A stretch of DNA of 64,000 nucleotides from Ochromonas danica (taxonomy: Eukaryota; Sar; Chrysophyceae; Chromulinales; Chromulinaceae): positions 1-64,000 of the forward strand of contig VKHL01000075.1 of the NCBI GenBank assembly GCA_015146655.1. The letters run 5' to 3'. This document shows positions 43,913-57,100 of the stretch, one piece after another. Every line of letters begins with the position of its first letter. Position 1 is the stretch's first letter. The position numbers and the translations under genes were made by a program. The notes below the pieces were generated by a model. That model saw nothing but the letters and a program-made list of their open reading frames with translations. It was not told the DNA's origin and ran no database searches.

Positions 43913-44140
43913 TACGTAACCACAGTAGATATATTATTCTCTGTGTCATCTTACTCAGACACAATATGGGCACACTTTTTACACTAGCAAGCAAAAGTTC
44001 ATGAGATTGCTCAACATGCACACTTCTTAAGATGTCTTTGTTCACTTCCCAAACGCCGTAAATCAAAGAAAGAGCATCGCTTCAGCTTTGAAAGCAACAT
44101 AGAAGAGCTTTATAGAGGATCTCCTTCCCAGCCAAAAATC

Positions 44141-44828
44141 TTAGCTTCGTAAAACCATAGCTCCCTCCAGTGACACCTCAAGATATTTCAATAACCCCAT
44201 TCGTCTGTTAAGACTCTTGACTTGGATGCTAATATCAATCAAAAGAGGGGAAGAAGCATATGCACAGAGCTGCTCAACTACCGGGAGATCATCCCAGTCA
44301 TGAGGAAGAGGATTTCGCCAGCCAGACCTCAAAAGCTATCACAAAGCTCTCCATATCCACAGAAACGCCCCCATTCTTTTCTCGCAGTGTTGCTAACATG
44401 ATTTTAGCCTCCTTCCAGCAAGCATTACTACGGCGGATGTTTTGGAGAGCAAGCCAGTTGGCTGCTTGGAAGACTTTGGAGCGGATGAGGATGGGCAAGG
44501 AGGCCATTCGGTGTCCGACTTGTTCTAGTCGCTGGGAAAGAACAAGAGCTTCTTTCGGTCGCTTGCACAAGTGATAGGCTCCTCCCAGCGTGGAGAGACA
44601 GGCTAGCTCATATTGTGTGCGCAATGCGTCTCTCTGTAGTTTCTGTAGATATCTGCCAAAGCACATATTGAGCCGAAGGAAGACCTTCTCGTTCTCCCTC
44701 CCACCATCTTGAATCAGCTCCATTTCCAGCATTTCATCATCTAAGTTTACAATGATGGTAGCTCCTCGAAAGTAAGAATGGAATCGTAGAACTGGGGCCC
44801 CTAGAGAGGTCGAAGCGATGATCTCCAT
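44141..44828 (-). CDS. Hypothetical helical protein, TPR-like
   Basis: Exons 44828-44328 and 44269-44141 (58-bp intron, phase 0) encode about 209 aa; the unspliced first frame would add only VWLAKSSSS. The sequence is mostly helical with repeated hydrophobic pairs (ACLSTLGGAYHLCKRPKEAL, then HRMASLPILIRSKVFQAANW), suggesting tetratricopeptide-like hairpins. An N-terminal beta-like segment (VLRFHSYFRGATIIVNLDDE) precedes them. No family was recognised and no signal peptide or membrane span is seen. Even base composition and a credible splice favour a real gene. Confidence 0.5.
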
Positions 44829-46207
44829 TCAAAGATAATATAATTAATCCAACTCGTTAACCACTGCAGCCAGAACTATCCCAATTAATACAGAACTAGA
44901 CCTTTCACAATTCGCACCGAAACAAAGACAGGCCGAAGAGAAAGACCTGCAAAATCGATCACATCCCATTCCCAAGGGAATTTTCAGAATTTTCGGTTTC
45001 GGTTTCGGTTTCGGAGTCTTGGCGAAGACATCCGCTCTTTCTCTTTTACAGTATAACCTGTACTGTACTTTTCTCCAAATAACCCACTTCATCAAACTCA
45101 GAATAAAAATGCCAATCGAACGATGTAGAATTTGTAAAGGCTTAAACAAATAATACATTTTTGATGAGATTTTATGTTAAATTACAAAATTAGGCATTTT
45201 GACACTTTGTAAAACTACCTTCATAGTCAGTCACAGCTTGGTATCTGGTCGGCATACTCGCCGCTGCAATTACTGCAAGAAGTTTCGTGCCAAAAAGTAC
45301 GAAATACCGAAGAATTCTCGATTGCTTACTGTCACGCATATCGCCCTCTATAACAAAAGTTCTAAAGGATGAAAAAGAACAGGGCATTTCCACCTTCATC
45401 AGCACTATGGAATACCTATTGAGTCTCGAAAATGTTGTATTTTCGTATCTTACGCAATCAGGCATTCAATATTCAGTCGATGAAATAGACTCCCAAGTTT
45501 CATCTCCTGGAATCACATGTAGCTGGAAAATTTAGGACTTTTGGGACCATAGCGGACTTCTGGAGCAGTGGATGGAAAGCGTCCATCACCAATTTAATGA
45601 GCAAAGAAGGCAATATTACAATAAAGGCAGGGATAGTAGTATGTTGTTCGATCGCGATAAGTTGGACGCCTCCCATACTTCTATGGCAATGATACCTCAT
45701 AGATGGAACACATTAAAGAAGGTCGGAAAAGGGTATATACTGCAGAAACATCTTGGATGAGAGTAAAAGAGAAGGAAAGCAGAGGATGAAAGTAGGATGA
45801 AGTAGAGCTTCTAATACTAGCTAGATCGAGTGGATTCATCACTTGATATCGGAAAGCTGTAGAAAGTAGTAAACTAATCTCCCTCAGAGAAATCCTCAAT
45901 TACCATGCACTCAGCTCATTTGTTCACAGCTATCTTCTCTTTTCGATCCCACGATGAATGTCAATCCGAAAAGGCCATTTATGCAGCTAAAAACAGACTT
46001 TTGCATTCTCTCACGGCGAAATCCAAGCAGCACGAGCAAAATGAATCCCAGACAGAGTTGAATCCCGGAGGTGCCATCAACTCCATTAACTAAACTGGAC
46101 CCACTACACTACTACAGACTAGGTTCTGGACTTTTTTTTGTAGTAACAAATAACCCCAAGCACACTGTGGGGATTTCGATTAGGACTGCTCCAAACAGAA
46201 GGAAGAA
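44829..46207. other. Gene-poor stretch before glycosyltransferase copy B
   Basis: About 1.4 kb with several short frames on both strands (for example 45287-45535 plus and 45465-45190 minus), none recognisable. A C-C-H-rich patch near 45230-45290 (RRCNYCKKFRA in one frame) may be chance. It includes a TTTCGG tandem repeat at 44991-45014. Confidence 0.4.
44991..45014. repeat. (TTTCGG)4 tandem repeat
   Basis: Four perfect TTTCGG units in non-coding sequence. The unit is unrelated to the telomere repeat. Confidence 0.85.
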
Positions 46208-49200
46208 ATGAAAAGCAAAGGACTATCTTTGGCATTGGCTGTGGTCGCTGTGATGACTTTGACCATAGTGCTCTTCCTCTTTCTCCACAAGGTGAGTCCC
46301 CGCCTCGACCTCTGTCAAGGCTTGATATGCCGTATGTACTTAACTTTGTGTTGTTGTTGTTGGTAAGGGTGAGAAGCAAATGCCCTCTGCTTCACCGAGC
46401 TGGGTGGCAATCATGCCTGGATTGAAGTATTCTGTCTCTAAGAGTGAGAAAGGAGAGGTCTCGAAGAGTAGGTGTTTAGTTTACGATCTCTTGGATGCCT
46501 CTCATGAAGACCGCCTTCTAGCCCTCCTCGCCTATTTACATCAAATGCGAAAGCATGAAGTGGAAGGCGAAGTCAACGAAGTGCGATGGACCTTCCTGCT
46601 CCTTCTCCCCAACTCATCTTCTCTTCTCCCTCCTGCTCCTTCTACTACCTATTCCACCAATGATTCGTTCTCCATGTGGTCCTTTTGTCAGCAGAATGGC
46701 AGCAGGCCAAGTGTGTGTCGGGTCTATCGAAAGCCACAACTCGCTACTCGGGCTGCGTCACTCTCCATGCTGACCGAGGCTATTGTTACTCAGCTGGATG
46801 ATGCTAGGGATATAGGCGCATTATTTTACCTCTCTTCTGCTTGGCTTGGTCCCTTCCTCCCTTCCTCCTTACCCCCTACTTCCACATACGATGTCTTTCA
46901 ATCCTTCTTTCAATTTCTTCGACCAGAGAAGCCTCTGGTAGTATCGCATCTTTTCGTGACATATGATCAGTCTGGGCAGAAACTATCTCTATCCTTGCAA
47001 TCACGTGGCGAGGTGGGTAGCGAAAGTGGTGGGGGAGAAGTGGAGGAGAGTTTGCTTCCACCCTTGGCCATGACAGGCGATCTCGTCCGGGCAGTCCATC
47101 TTCTCTTTCAAGAATCTCCTTTCTCTCGTTCCCTCTTAGAGCAGGAGCAAAGAGGAGCTTCTGAGAGCGAGTCGGTGTGGGTCATCAGCAATCTTCTGGC
47201 ATCTGGTCTTTCGTTGCAGGTGCTGGATCCTTCACAGAAGGAGGTTGATTGGCTCAAAGTCTATCGTCTCTGTCACAATCCTTCACTCCAATCGGGAAGT
47301 GTCTCTCATTCCACGATTAATACAGCAGCTTCACGTGCATGGCTTGAAGACCATGCAACGGCTTCTCATCCTTTATCTTCTTTCTTCTCTTCTCTGACCA
47401 ATGAATGTCAGAGCTTCGTCCAGCAGCTCTTGAAAGAGCAACAAAGAGCGAAAACGTTGAAAAATGCTTATGAGCTTAACCACATATCTCTCTTCAAACG
47501 TGTGTCATTTCGCTCTTGTGATAGCGCCCTATTCGTTGAACTATTTTCAAGGCTTTTACAACAGTTCCTTGACTTTTTAGCTTCTGTGGACCCTACACAG
47601 TCAACAGATCCAGAGCACCAGCAGCTTCAAACAAATAAGACTCCTATTGATGGTAAGATTGAGATGCCCAGAAAGAAGATCGGTAGATCCGGAAACTTCC
47701 CCGAGATTGCAAATCAAGGCATGTCTGCAGCAGATAAGAAGAAAGATAATGGCAAGACCTTGGTGATATATGTTTATTATGAGGGTTCTGCCATGGCACA
47801 AAGCAACCTCTTGTATTTTCTGCGCAATGGAGTCCAACGGTCCCATCTGGTGGACTATGTTATCATAGTTCAGGGCCAGACTTCCTTGAGAATCCTCTCC
47901 GCTCTATCAAACTTCTCTTCTTTCTCCCCAACGATCAACTCATCATCATCTGCTACTCTTCGTGGCTCTGATGGTACCGCTCAATTGCAATGGCGCTACC
48001 ATAATTTGCAGGTTCTGTATCACACCAACACTTGCTTTGATATCGGAACCTGGGGTCAACTCCTCACTTACCTCTATCAAACCACTCAATTCGCTCTACG
48101 GTATCGGTACTTTATTGTCTTGAACTCTTCCATCCGTGGGCCTTATCTGCCTCCTGTTTGGCCTTCTTCCCAGTCCCACATGTGGCCAACAGCGTTGACC
48201 TCCAAGCTCTCAGAGAGTGTGAAGCTGGTAGGTCTTGCAGTGAACTGTCCAGATGGACAGGGCAGGAAGATCCCTCATGTCATGTCCATGGTGTTGGCAT
48301 TTGATCAGAAGACGGTGGAGATATGGATGATGCACCAGCAGCAGCAGCAGGACGCTCCTTTCTCTCGTCCCTTTGCTGCCGAAGAAAGGAAGAAGAAGAG
48401 GAACAATAACAGAAAGAGGGGTGTGACTATGTTAGGAGATGTCTATACTGGCCGCACTTTACCTTCTACCTATGAGAACATTAGCAAGGTTCTCTACTGT
48501 GCTCAGGCAAAGGAACAATCCTACATGCAGGAAAGTGAGCTCTCCCTTGCAGTGTTAGCAGCAGGATATGAGATCACTTCCATGCAACCTTATTACAACC
48601 AGTCATGGAGAGGGTATTGGCTTGATATTAGCGAGAAGAACCACCCTTTCGAATTGGCTCGTGGTAAGTACTGGACCTGCCCAGGAGTGCAATTAGACAT
48701 TTTCTATCAGGCGGGGTGGGATAAAGATGGTCGGAATCCTCATCCATGGAGCTACCTCTTCGTGAAAACGAATCGAGGCATCTATGGGACGACCGTGAGT
48801 GAGATTAGGAAGCAGCTGGATCAGCTCTCTCCTCCTCCTTCTCTCTCAGCTCCCTTTTCTGCTTCAGTTGATTCCTCTTTGCTGAACCGTCAGCAGTCTT
48901 TCCACAATGCTCTAATAGACCCCGAGCAGGAGAGGCAGCGTCAGGAGGAAGCCGAGAAAGAAAGCGTCGTGTGGGTTCCCTCTGACTCCACGTCTTCTCT
49001 TCCTCTCGCCCTGCATGCCCCAAGATATTACCAATATCGCAATATACTTCCTTCCCTCCACATTGCCAAGCAGCGCCATTGTGTGCTCTTCACCCACAAT
49101 CTGAACTATGAAGGGGCCCCGATTTGGTTGTTGCGCATCGCCCCCATTCTTCAGGCAGAAGGTTATGTGGTCAAGATCTTCTCGTTGTCTCCTGGTCCCC

Positions 49201-51779
49201 TGGGCGAGGCGTTCGAAAAAGCCAATGTGGAGGTGATCAATCTGTCTTCTATCCCACCTGCTCCTTCTGTGCACGCTAAAGATCGTGTGATCTTCTACTC
49301 GTGGATGGTTACCTTCTATGAGCGTTTAGAGGAGGAGTATAACTTCTCTCCGTGCTTATACTTCTTCAACACGGTGCTGTTCATTCGTTATGTGATGTCC
49401 ATGCCATTCTTGTTCAAGACGACCAAAGTTCATAGTGTGTGGGCGGTTCATGAGGGAGAGTTGTATCAAGCTGTGAAAAGTCCTACTGGTTTCTCCTTTG
49501 ATCAAGAGTTTCCCGAGCTGACTGTACCTGGCCTGGCTTATGCAGCTCCTGATCGCATCCTCTTTGTTTCTGATTCAGCTCGAGAGCACGCTTCTCGGTT
49601 TGATTCCGGTCAGCTTGTAACAATCCGTGGCTTCATTCCATCCGATAGCTGTCCTTGGTTGATATCAGAGTCGCAGGACTCTTCCGAGGAAGAGATGAAA
49701 AGAATGCGTCAAGAAGGGCGAGAGCGAGCAAGGAGAGCTTTGAACATTTCTTCTGATGCCTATGTGATCACTAACATCGGTGCGACATTTCTTGTACCTT
49801 CCTTCCTCTCGCTTCTTTGTATGATGTTTGTGGATACTTTGTTCCTATGTGTGTTTTTGTGTTTGTGTGCTTCTGGTTAGGTTCTATTTGCCGTCGAAAG
49901 CAGCAACATTGGCTGGTTGATCTCTACATGAAGCTTGCAAGAGACAACAAGTACAGTAAAGGCGGAAGACAATCTTTCACTATTCGCAATCGACCACTCT
50001 ATGTCTTGCTGATCGGCTACAGTGGAGGTGACACCTCCCCTGCACATAGCTACGAGCAAGATCTTGTGAAGCAAGTGAAGGCAGCAGGTCTAGAGCATCA
50101 CATTCTATTTGTCAACAAGACTGACGATCCTTTCTTCTTCGCCCTTGCCGCGGATCTCCACACTTCGCTGAGCACTCATGAGAGCTTTCCCTTGAACACT
50201 CTGGAGGCAATGTGCTATGGTGAGCTGCAACCTCTCTTTCTCTTTTCTTGATCTTATCCATTGTTTTGGAATGGTGTTATGATTAGGTATTCCCATAATG
50301 GCAACACCAGCGTTTGGTGTGCGAGAGCAGATTATTCGACCTGGCACTGATGGTGTCTTGCTCCCAAGCACAACAAATTTTGACGCTTTTTATTTTGCGT
50401 TTCGATCGTTCTTTGATGTTGGGATGAGAAAAGATGATGGAGAGGAAGCACTTCATGGGGTTTGGCGTAAGATAGGACTGGAAGGCAGTAGAACGCTTCG
50501 CAGATACTTCACAGAGAAAGCTACTGCACCTTACTTCCACAAGTTATTGAAGGATGTATTCCAAACGCCTGAAGAAGTAAAAGAGAAAGAGAAAGAGAAA
50601 GAGGTGGAAACGAGGAAGTCTCAGGACAAAGTTTGTATTGTTATGCATATTCATGGCAAGCAAGTGGACAAAGGACTGTCATCCAGTTCCAAGCAATTTG
50701 AAGATTTCTCGAGCAAAGCGAAGGGAATGGCTGTGAGTGAAAGTAATAACAGCACGGACAGCTACAATAATGAATATCGCTTCTTCAATGTAGAGGAGAC
50801 GATTCGTTCACTTTATGCGCAAGAGCATACGAACTGGGAGCTTTTACTTCTCCCTTCTGATAAGAGTGACTATGATCGGCTCTTCCCTCTCTTGGTTCAG
50901 TATAATCACTATAACGCTCTGTCTGGTGATGATGACAGCCAGAAGGGTCATATGCATTTCCATCGTAATGTCAAAGGGAAGTCCTCCATGTACTCCAACA
51001 TCAATCGCATTCGAGTGATCACTTATCACGATGAGTTGAGAACCTATCACGCGAAGGAATATGCTGGCTTTCATCAGCATCTCTACCATTTGACGGACAG
51101 AGCGATTTCTCAATGTTCTCCTGACAGCGACTGGCTACTGGTGACAAATGGCGATAACACTTACCATCGAGACTTCCTGAACCATCTGGATCGCTCCTAC
51201 GATCTCATTGCCTATGACTTCTATTCACGTTGGTTCTTACATTTGAAGACACCTCTTCCTCCTTGTGATCGATTGATGATCTCTCCGGAGTACAACGAAT
51301 ACTGGGAAGAAGACAAAGAGAGCTTCTCGTCTGACCAGCTCTATTACAACCATTCTTTGCCCTTCAAGAAGAACCACGAGAAAGTGCTCAACGCGATCGG
51401 TTGTAAGAGAAATGAGTTGCGGCGTTATGGCACAGATTTAGGGGCGAATGTTCTCAATCTCAGGAGATGGCGGGCAGAAGGACATCGCTTTGGACTGGTC
51501 CAGGCAGATGATGCCTCGCAGGACGGCATTATGATGGAGAGGTTAATATCTCCACCTTATGATTGGAAAGTAAAGCACGTCCACGCCCCCAAGGAAGTCC
51601 ATCATCAGTGTCTTTACAGCCATAATCCGAATTATCATGCTTGTTTGAAGCTGGGAGCGGAGATGCGTTGGGATGACAGCAAGCATCGTTGTGTCACGTT
51701 GGAGGATTTATTTTCAAACAAAATTCCATTCGAAGAAACGAAGTTGCGTGGATGCATACGGACTGCGTTTGTAGAATAG
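46208..51779 (+). CDS. Modular Golgi-type glycosyltransferase, copy B
   Basis: Four exons: 46208-46291, 46368-49779, 49881-50219 and 50287-51779, about 1775 aa, with the same exon plan as copies A and C. Exon 1 is a 28-residue signal anchor (MKSKGLSLALAVVAVMTLTI and on to FLFLHK). RgpF-like, GT4 and GT2-like modules follow in the same order, and much of the RgpF and GT2-like parts is identical in protein to the other copies. Two features set it apart: codons at about 47456-47720 are replaced by unrelated sequence (from KNAYELNHISLFKR to GRSGNFPEIANQ) in place of the basic coiled segment of A and C, and the C-terminus ends RTAFVE, four residues longer. It faces copy C across a 2.3-kb spacer and looks intact. 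Confidence 0.8.
46208..51779 (+). repeat. Left arm of a 5.5-kb inverted repeat (pairs with 54109-59653)
   Basis: The arm coincides with glycosyltransferase copy B. Similarity to copy C, introns included, begins at about the start codon and fades at the stop codon; flanking sequence differs. The arms are separated by 2329 bp. Confidence 0.88.
47456..47720 (+). other. Replaced in-frame cassette specific to copy B
   Basis: Upstream, up to LKEQQRAKTL, and downstream, from GMSAADKKKDN, copy B is nearly identical to A and C. Between these points the sequence is unrelated, about 85 codons instead of about 75, and stays in frame. The A and C versions are basic and helix-rich (KEKERQGMSAA preceded by Lys/Arg runs), while the B version is mixed. 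Confidence 0.8.
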
Positions 51780-52934
51780 AACAACTCTGTTATTGTATGA
51801 TCGTTAGTTATTCAAATATAATCATCGCTCATCGTTGTTACTGGGAGGTCGTCTTATATTTCTTGTCTTGTTGTCATACTTTATTGTATGGAAGTTTTCT
51901 TGGGACATGTGAAATGTGAACAAAACCCGCCACCTATTGTAATACTCACCTATTGTAGCAAATTTCATTCCATTCAGCAATTCCTTGACACCTTCATCAA
52001 CTACTGCCTTCTTAGTTATGTCTAGCTGTACTCAAAAGGATATCTTAGAAAAGTCTTGGAAACTAGATATTCGATATGATATTCATTAAATCCATCCCAT
52101 GCGGAGGCATGGAGCTGATGTTGCTGATGAAGGAATATCTGATATCTTAGTAGAAAACGTGTGATTTGCCTGTATTAGTTTGTATTTTGGTCGCATTAGT
52201 ATTCTCTTTTGTTTGTAATGCGTTCTAGGAAGCGGAAGAATTTGTCTGAAATCAATGGGAGCAATTTCCCATGCAGTATTCATGGAATGAAGTGGATAAT
52301 GATATACAACTCCATTATAATAATATCCGAAATCCTATTTCGCGATGCCTTGGCAACTGAAGAGGCCCAAGAACATCAACTTATCTACTTCAGCTGAGCT
52401 AAAGGAATATGAGGAGAGAGTAGTCACCTTCAACTGCACTATTCCGGTATTACTTACAGTGAATTGGTTTGCCGAGTAATTAAATTTTGTGGTAAAGATC
52501 TGACCAAACTATTTGTTTCTCATGCAGTACCATTATGAAATGAATGATGAGGATGTACCGCATCATATGTAACTGAGTTAACCTTACTGGCATAACCTAG
52601 GCCAAGCTGTGGAATCGTTTTGAATCCATGGCTAAGGAGGAATTATTTCACAACAAAACATGTGTGCTCATAAGGCAGACAGAGAGAGAAGTTAGAAGCT
52701 GTATAGCTCTAATGCTTCTTCCATGACAAACAAAAGGTCGTCGTTCTCCATACCTATCGAGTAATGCAGAAGAACAATAGTCAGTAATGCAGAGTTAGCG
52801 AATCAAGGAACAAGAGTTTGTCAATCAGGTGCGAGCACGGCACTACCTCCTGCTGCCGCTGAGTCTGGCCAGATACAACAAGCTCCCAGCATCTCGTCCT
52901 CTGATGGTATCGCCACATCTGTCACTGGTTGCGG
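51780..52934. other. Spacer of the inverted repeat, left part
   Basis: About 1.15 kb of AT-rich sequence following copy B. Only short frames occur (52209-52397 plus, for example) with no recognisable similarity; no transposon ends or tRNA were seen. Confidence 0.4.
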
Positions 52935-53439
52935 TCATACAACGAAGAAAGTTAGAGGAAAGTTGGATGAGGAGGAGAGGGAAGGCTTGCCTTTGCGAGG
53001 TTTGGATCGGTCAGCTGATTTCGACGTGCAGCGAGCTCGGACCTCATCCAAAGGATCTCTGACCGATAGCGACCCAGCACCAGAACACACCATGTCGAGC
53101 TGGGTGGAGCAATCAAAACGGAACGGCCGTGAGATGAGCGGTGATGAAAGAGGAGGTGCACGAGGAGTCAGTTACCGGGTCGAAGGGATCAATTGTGGAA
53201 GCAACCGTCTTAGCCTTGACCTTGACCTTGACATCCCCACTGGTCATTGAGGAGGAAGGAGTGGCTCTTCGTGCGTGAAGGGCATTGGAGGAGAGCGAAC
53301 TAAGGGCTTTGCGAGTGGTCTGGCCGCCGCTCTTCTGTCCAAGCACTCCTTTGGACGGGAATAGCGCCTTTGAGGGAATAGCCCCAGCAGTGAGGGGGGA
53401 ATTGAAGGCATTTTCGTCGTGGATGATGGAGGAGGACAT
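52935..53439 (-). CDS. Small basic protein with D-box, securin-like candidate
   Basis: Proposed exons 53439-53176 and 53099-52935 (76-bp intron with CCG|GTAACT and CACCCAG|CTC, phase 0) encode about 142 aa. The start MSSSIIHDENAFNSPLTAG and the later GGQTTRKALSSLSSN recall securin/PTTG, which opens with a KEN-box region (IYVDKENG) and has a destruction box ATRKALGTVN. Here the RxxL D-box is present but KEN reads DEN. The rest is Ser/Lys-rich with a VKVKVKAK repeat and a second RxxL-like site (RDPLDEV). Securins are poorly conserved and hold separase inactive until anaphase. The assignment rests on these short motifs, so another disordered APC/C substrate or a chance frame is possible. A non-spliced form of 108 aa also exists. 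Confidence 0.35.
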
Positions 53440-54108
53440 ATTTCTTCCTGTTGATTGCAAGCCAACAGTAGCCGTTACTTTGTGGGAAATAAATGAATTT
53501 ACTAACCCAATTAAGGTATTTCATATTGGGTGACTTGGTGTAAACCTCCAAAACCTCCTGCAGACTGAGCAGTTTGTGTCCAGAACATGAAGAGCTAAAC
53601 TTCAGGTCCAGCAGATTCAAGGGCAAATCATATCACATTTTGTTACGAAAAGATCAAGAAATACCAAAAGCTCAACAACAGTCAAAAACATGTCTCAATA
53701 GTGCAGAGAGTGCACAGTGTGTCAAACGAAACAACGTGTCTTAGTTGCTATTTTCATGCACGCTAGCGCGCACTTTGGCGTTAGCTGAAAGACGACTCCT
53801 CTGGAGAAAGCAAGAAGTAATAACAGTGACTAGAGTATCCCGCAAAAACGTCAGCATGGCTTGGCTCTCCACCAATATCTGTTAGAATAGTCTAGTCAAA
53901 CAGAATGTCTGCAAAAGATCGCGCTTAAAAATTAATGCCCCTGATAGAATAAACAATGCAAGAGGCATACTAGAATAATCAATGATGATCCGAACAACGC
54001 CTTGAACGAGTACATAAGATATAAAACTATACAATACAACTACTAATATACATCTGAGCGAAAAGCAGATGCGCAAGCGAAGCCTAAACTAACAATAGGG
54101 GGCAACAC
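53440..54108. other. Spacer of the inverted repeat, right part
   Basis: About 670 bp with the presumed promoter of the small gene and the 3' region of copy C. No conserved frame or repeat was seen; it shows no obvious similarity to the flanks of copies A or B. Confidence 0.4.
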
Positions 54109-57100
54109 TTAGGTTCGTATACATCCGCGTAACTTCGTTTCTTCGAATGGTATCCTAAGTTTCAAAACTTCCTCCAATGTGACACAATGATGCTTGCTGT
54201 CATCCCAACGCATGTGCGGTCCAAACTTCAAACAAGCATGATAATTCGGATTATGGCTGTAAAGACACTGATGATGGACTTCCTTGGGGGCGTGGATGTG
54301 CTTTACTTTCCAATCATAAGGTGGAGATATTAACCTCTCCATCATAATGCCGTCCTGCGAGGCATCATCTGCCTGGACCAGTCCAAAGCGATGTCCTTCT
54401 GCCCGCCATCTCCTGAGATTGAGAACATTCGCCCCTAAATCTGTGCCATAACGCCGCAACTCATTTCTCTTACAACCGATCGCGTTGAGCACTTTCTCGT
54501 GGTTCTTCTTGAAGGGCAAAGAATGGTTGTAATAGAGCTGGTCAGACGAGAAGCTCTCTTTGTCTTCTTCCCAGTATTCGTTGTACTCCGGAGAGATCAT
54601 CAATCGATCACAAGGAGGAAGAGGTGTCTTCAAATGTAAGAACCAACGTGAATAGAAGTCATAGGCAATGAGATCGTAGGAGCGATCCAGATGGTTCAGG
54701 AAGTCTCGATGGTAAGTGTTATCGCCATTTGTCACCAGTAGCCAGTCGCTGTCAGGAGAACATTGAGAAATCGCTCTGTCCGTCAAATGGTAGAGATGCT
54801 GATGAAAGCCAGCATATTCCTTCGCGTGATAGGTTCTCAACTCATCGTGATAAGTGATCACTCGAATGCGATTGATGTTGGAGTACATGGAGGACTTCCC
54901 TTTGACATTACGATGGAAATGCATATGACCCTTCTGGCTGTCATCATCACCAGACAGAGCGTTATAGTGATTATACTGAACCAAGAGAGGGAAGAGCCGA
55001 TCATAGTCACTCTTATCAGAAGGGAGAAGTAAAAGCTCCCAGTTCGTATGCTCTTGCGCATAAAGTGAACGAATCGTCTCCTCTACATTGAAGAAGCGAT
55101 ATTCATTATTGTAGCTGTCCGTGCTGTTATTACTTTCACTCACAGCCATTCCCTTCGCTTTGCTCGAGAAATCTTCAAATTGCTTGGAACTGGATGACAG
55201 TCCTTTGTCCACTTGCTTGCCATGAATATGCATAACAATACAAACTTTGTCCTGAGACTTCCTCGTTTCCACCTCTTTCTCTTTCTCTTTCTCTTTTACT
55301 TCTTCAGGCGTTTGGAATACATCCTTCAATAACTTGTGGAAGTAAGGTGCAGTAGCTTTCTCTGTGAAGTATCTGCGAAGCGTTCTACTGCCTTCCAGTC
55401 CTATCTTACGCCAAACCCCATGAAGTGCTTCCTCTCCATCATCTTTTCTCATCCCAACATCAAAGAACGATCGAAACGCAAAATAAAAAGCGTCAAAATT
55501 TGTTGTGCTTGGGAGCAAGACACCATCAGTGCCAGGTCGAATAATCTGCTCTCGCACACCAAACGCTGGTGTTGCCATTATGGGAATACCTAATCATAAC
55601 ACCATTCCAAAACAATGGATAAGATCAAGAAAAGAGAAAGAGAGGTTGCAGCTCACCATAGCACATTGCCTCCAGAGTGTTCAAGGGAAAGCTCTCATGA
55701 GTGCTCAGCGAAGTGTGGAGATCCGCGGCAAGGGCGAAGAAGAAAGGATCGTCAGTCTTGTTGACAAATAGAATGTGATGCTCTAGACCTGCTGCCTTCA
55801 CTTGCTTCACAAGATCTTGCTCGTAGCTATGTGCAGGGGAGGTGTCACCTCCACTGTAGCCGATCAGCAAGACATAGAGTGGTCGATTGCGAATAGTGAA
55901 AGATTGTCTTCCGCCTTTACTGTACTTGTTGTCTCTTGCAAGCTTCATGTAGAGATCAACCAGCCAATGTTGCTGCTTTCGACGGCAAATAGAACCTAAC
56001 CAGAAGCACACAAACACAAAAACACACATAGGAACAAAGTATCCACAAACATCATACAAAGAAGCGAGAGGAAGGAAGGTACAAGAAATGTCGCACCGAT
56101 GTTAGTGATCACATAGGCATCAGAAGAAATGTTCAAAGCTCTCCTTGCTCGCTCTCGCCCTTCTTGACGCATTCTTTTCATCTCTTCCTCGGAAGAGTCC
56201 TGCGACTCTGATATCAACCAAGGACAGCTATCGGATGGAATGAAGCCACGGATTGTTACAAGCTGACCGGAATCAAACCGAGAAGCGTGCTCTCGAGCTG
56301 AATCAGAAACAAAGAGGATGCGATCAGGAGCTGCATAAGCCAGGCCAGGTACAGTCAGCTCGGGAAACTCTTGATCAAAGGAGAAACCAGTAGGACTTTT
56401 CACAGCTTGATACAACTCTCCCTCATGAACCGCCCACACACTATGAACTTTGGTCGTCTTGAACAAGAATGGCATGGACATCACATAACGAATGAACAGC
56501 ACCGTGTTGAAGAAGTATAAGCACGGAGAGAAGTTATACTCCTCCTCTAAACGCTCATAGAAGGTAACCATCCACGAGTAGAAGATCACACGATCTTTAG
56601 CGTGCACAGAAGGAGCAGGTGGGATAGAAGACAGATTGATCACCTCCACATTGGCTTTTTCGAACGCCTCGCCCAGGGGACCAGGAGACAACGAGAAGAT
56701 CTTGACCACATAACCTTCTGCCTGAAGAATGGGGGCGATGCGCAACAACCAAATCGGGGCCCCTTCATAGTTCAGATTGTGGGTGAAGAGCACACAATGG
56801 CGCTGCTTGGCAATGTGGAGGGAAGGAAGTATATTGCGATATTGGTAATATCTTGGGGCATGCAGGGCGAGAGGAAGAGAAGACGTGGAGTCAGAGGGAA
56901 CCCACACGACGCTTTCTTTCTCGGCTTCCTCCTGACGCTGCCTCTCCTGCTCGGGGTCTATTAGAGCATTGTGGAAAGACTGCTGACGGTTCAGCAAAGA
57001 GGAATCAACTGAAGCAGAAAAGGGAGCTGAGAGAGAAGGAGGAGGAGAGAGCTGATCCAGCTGCTTCCTAATCTCACTCACGGTCGTCCCATAGATGCCT

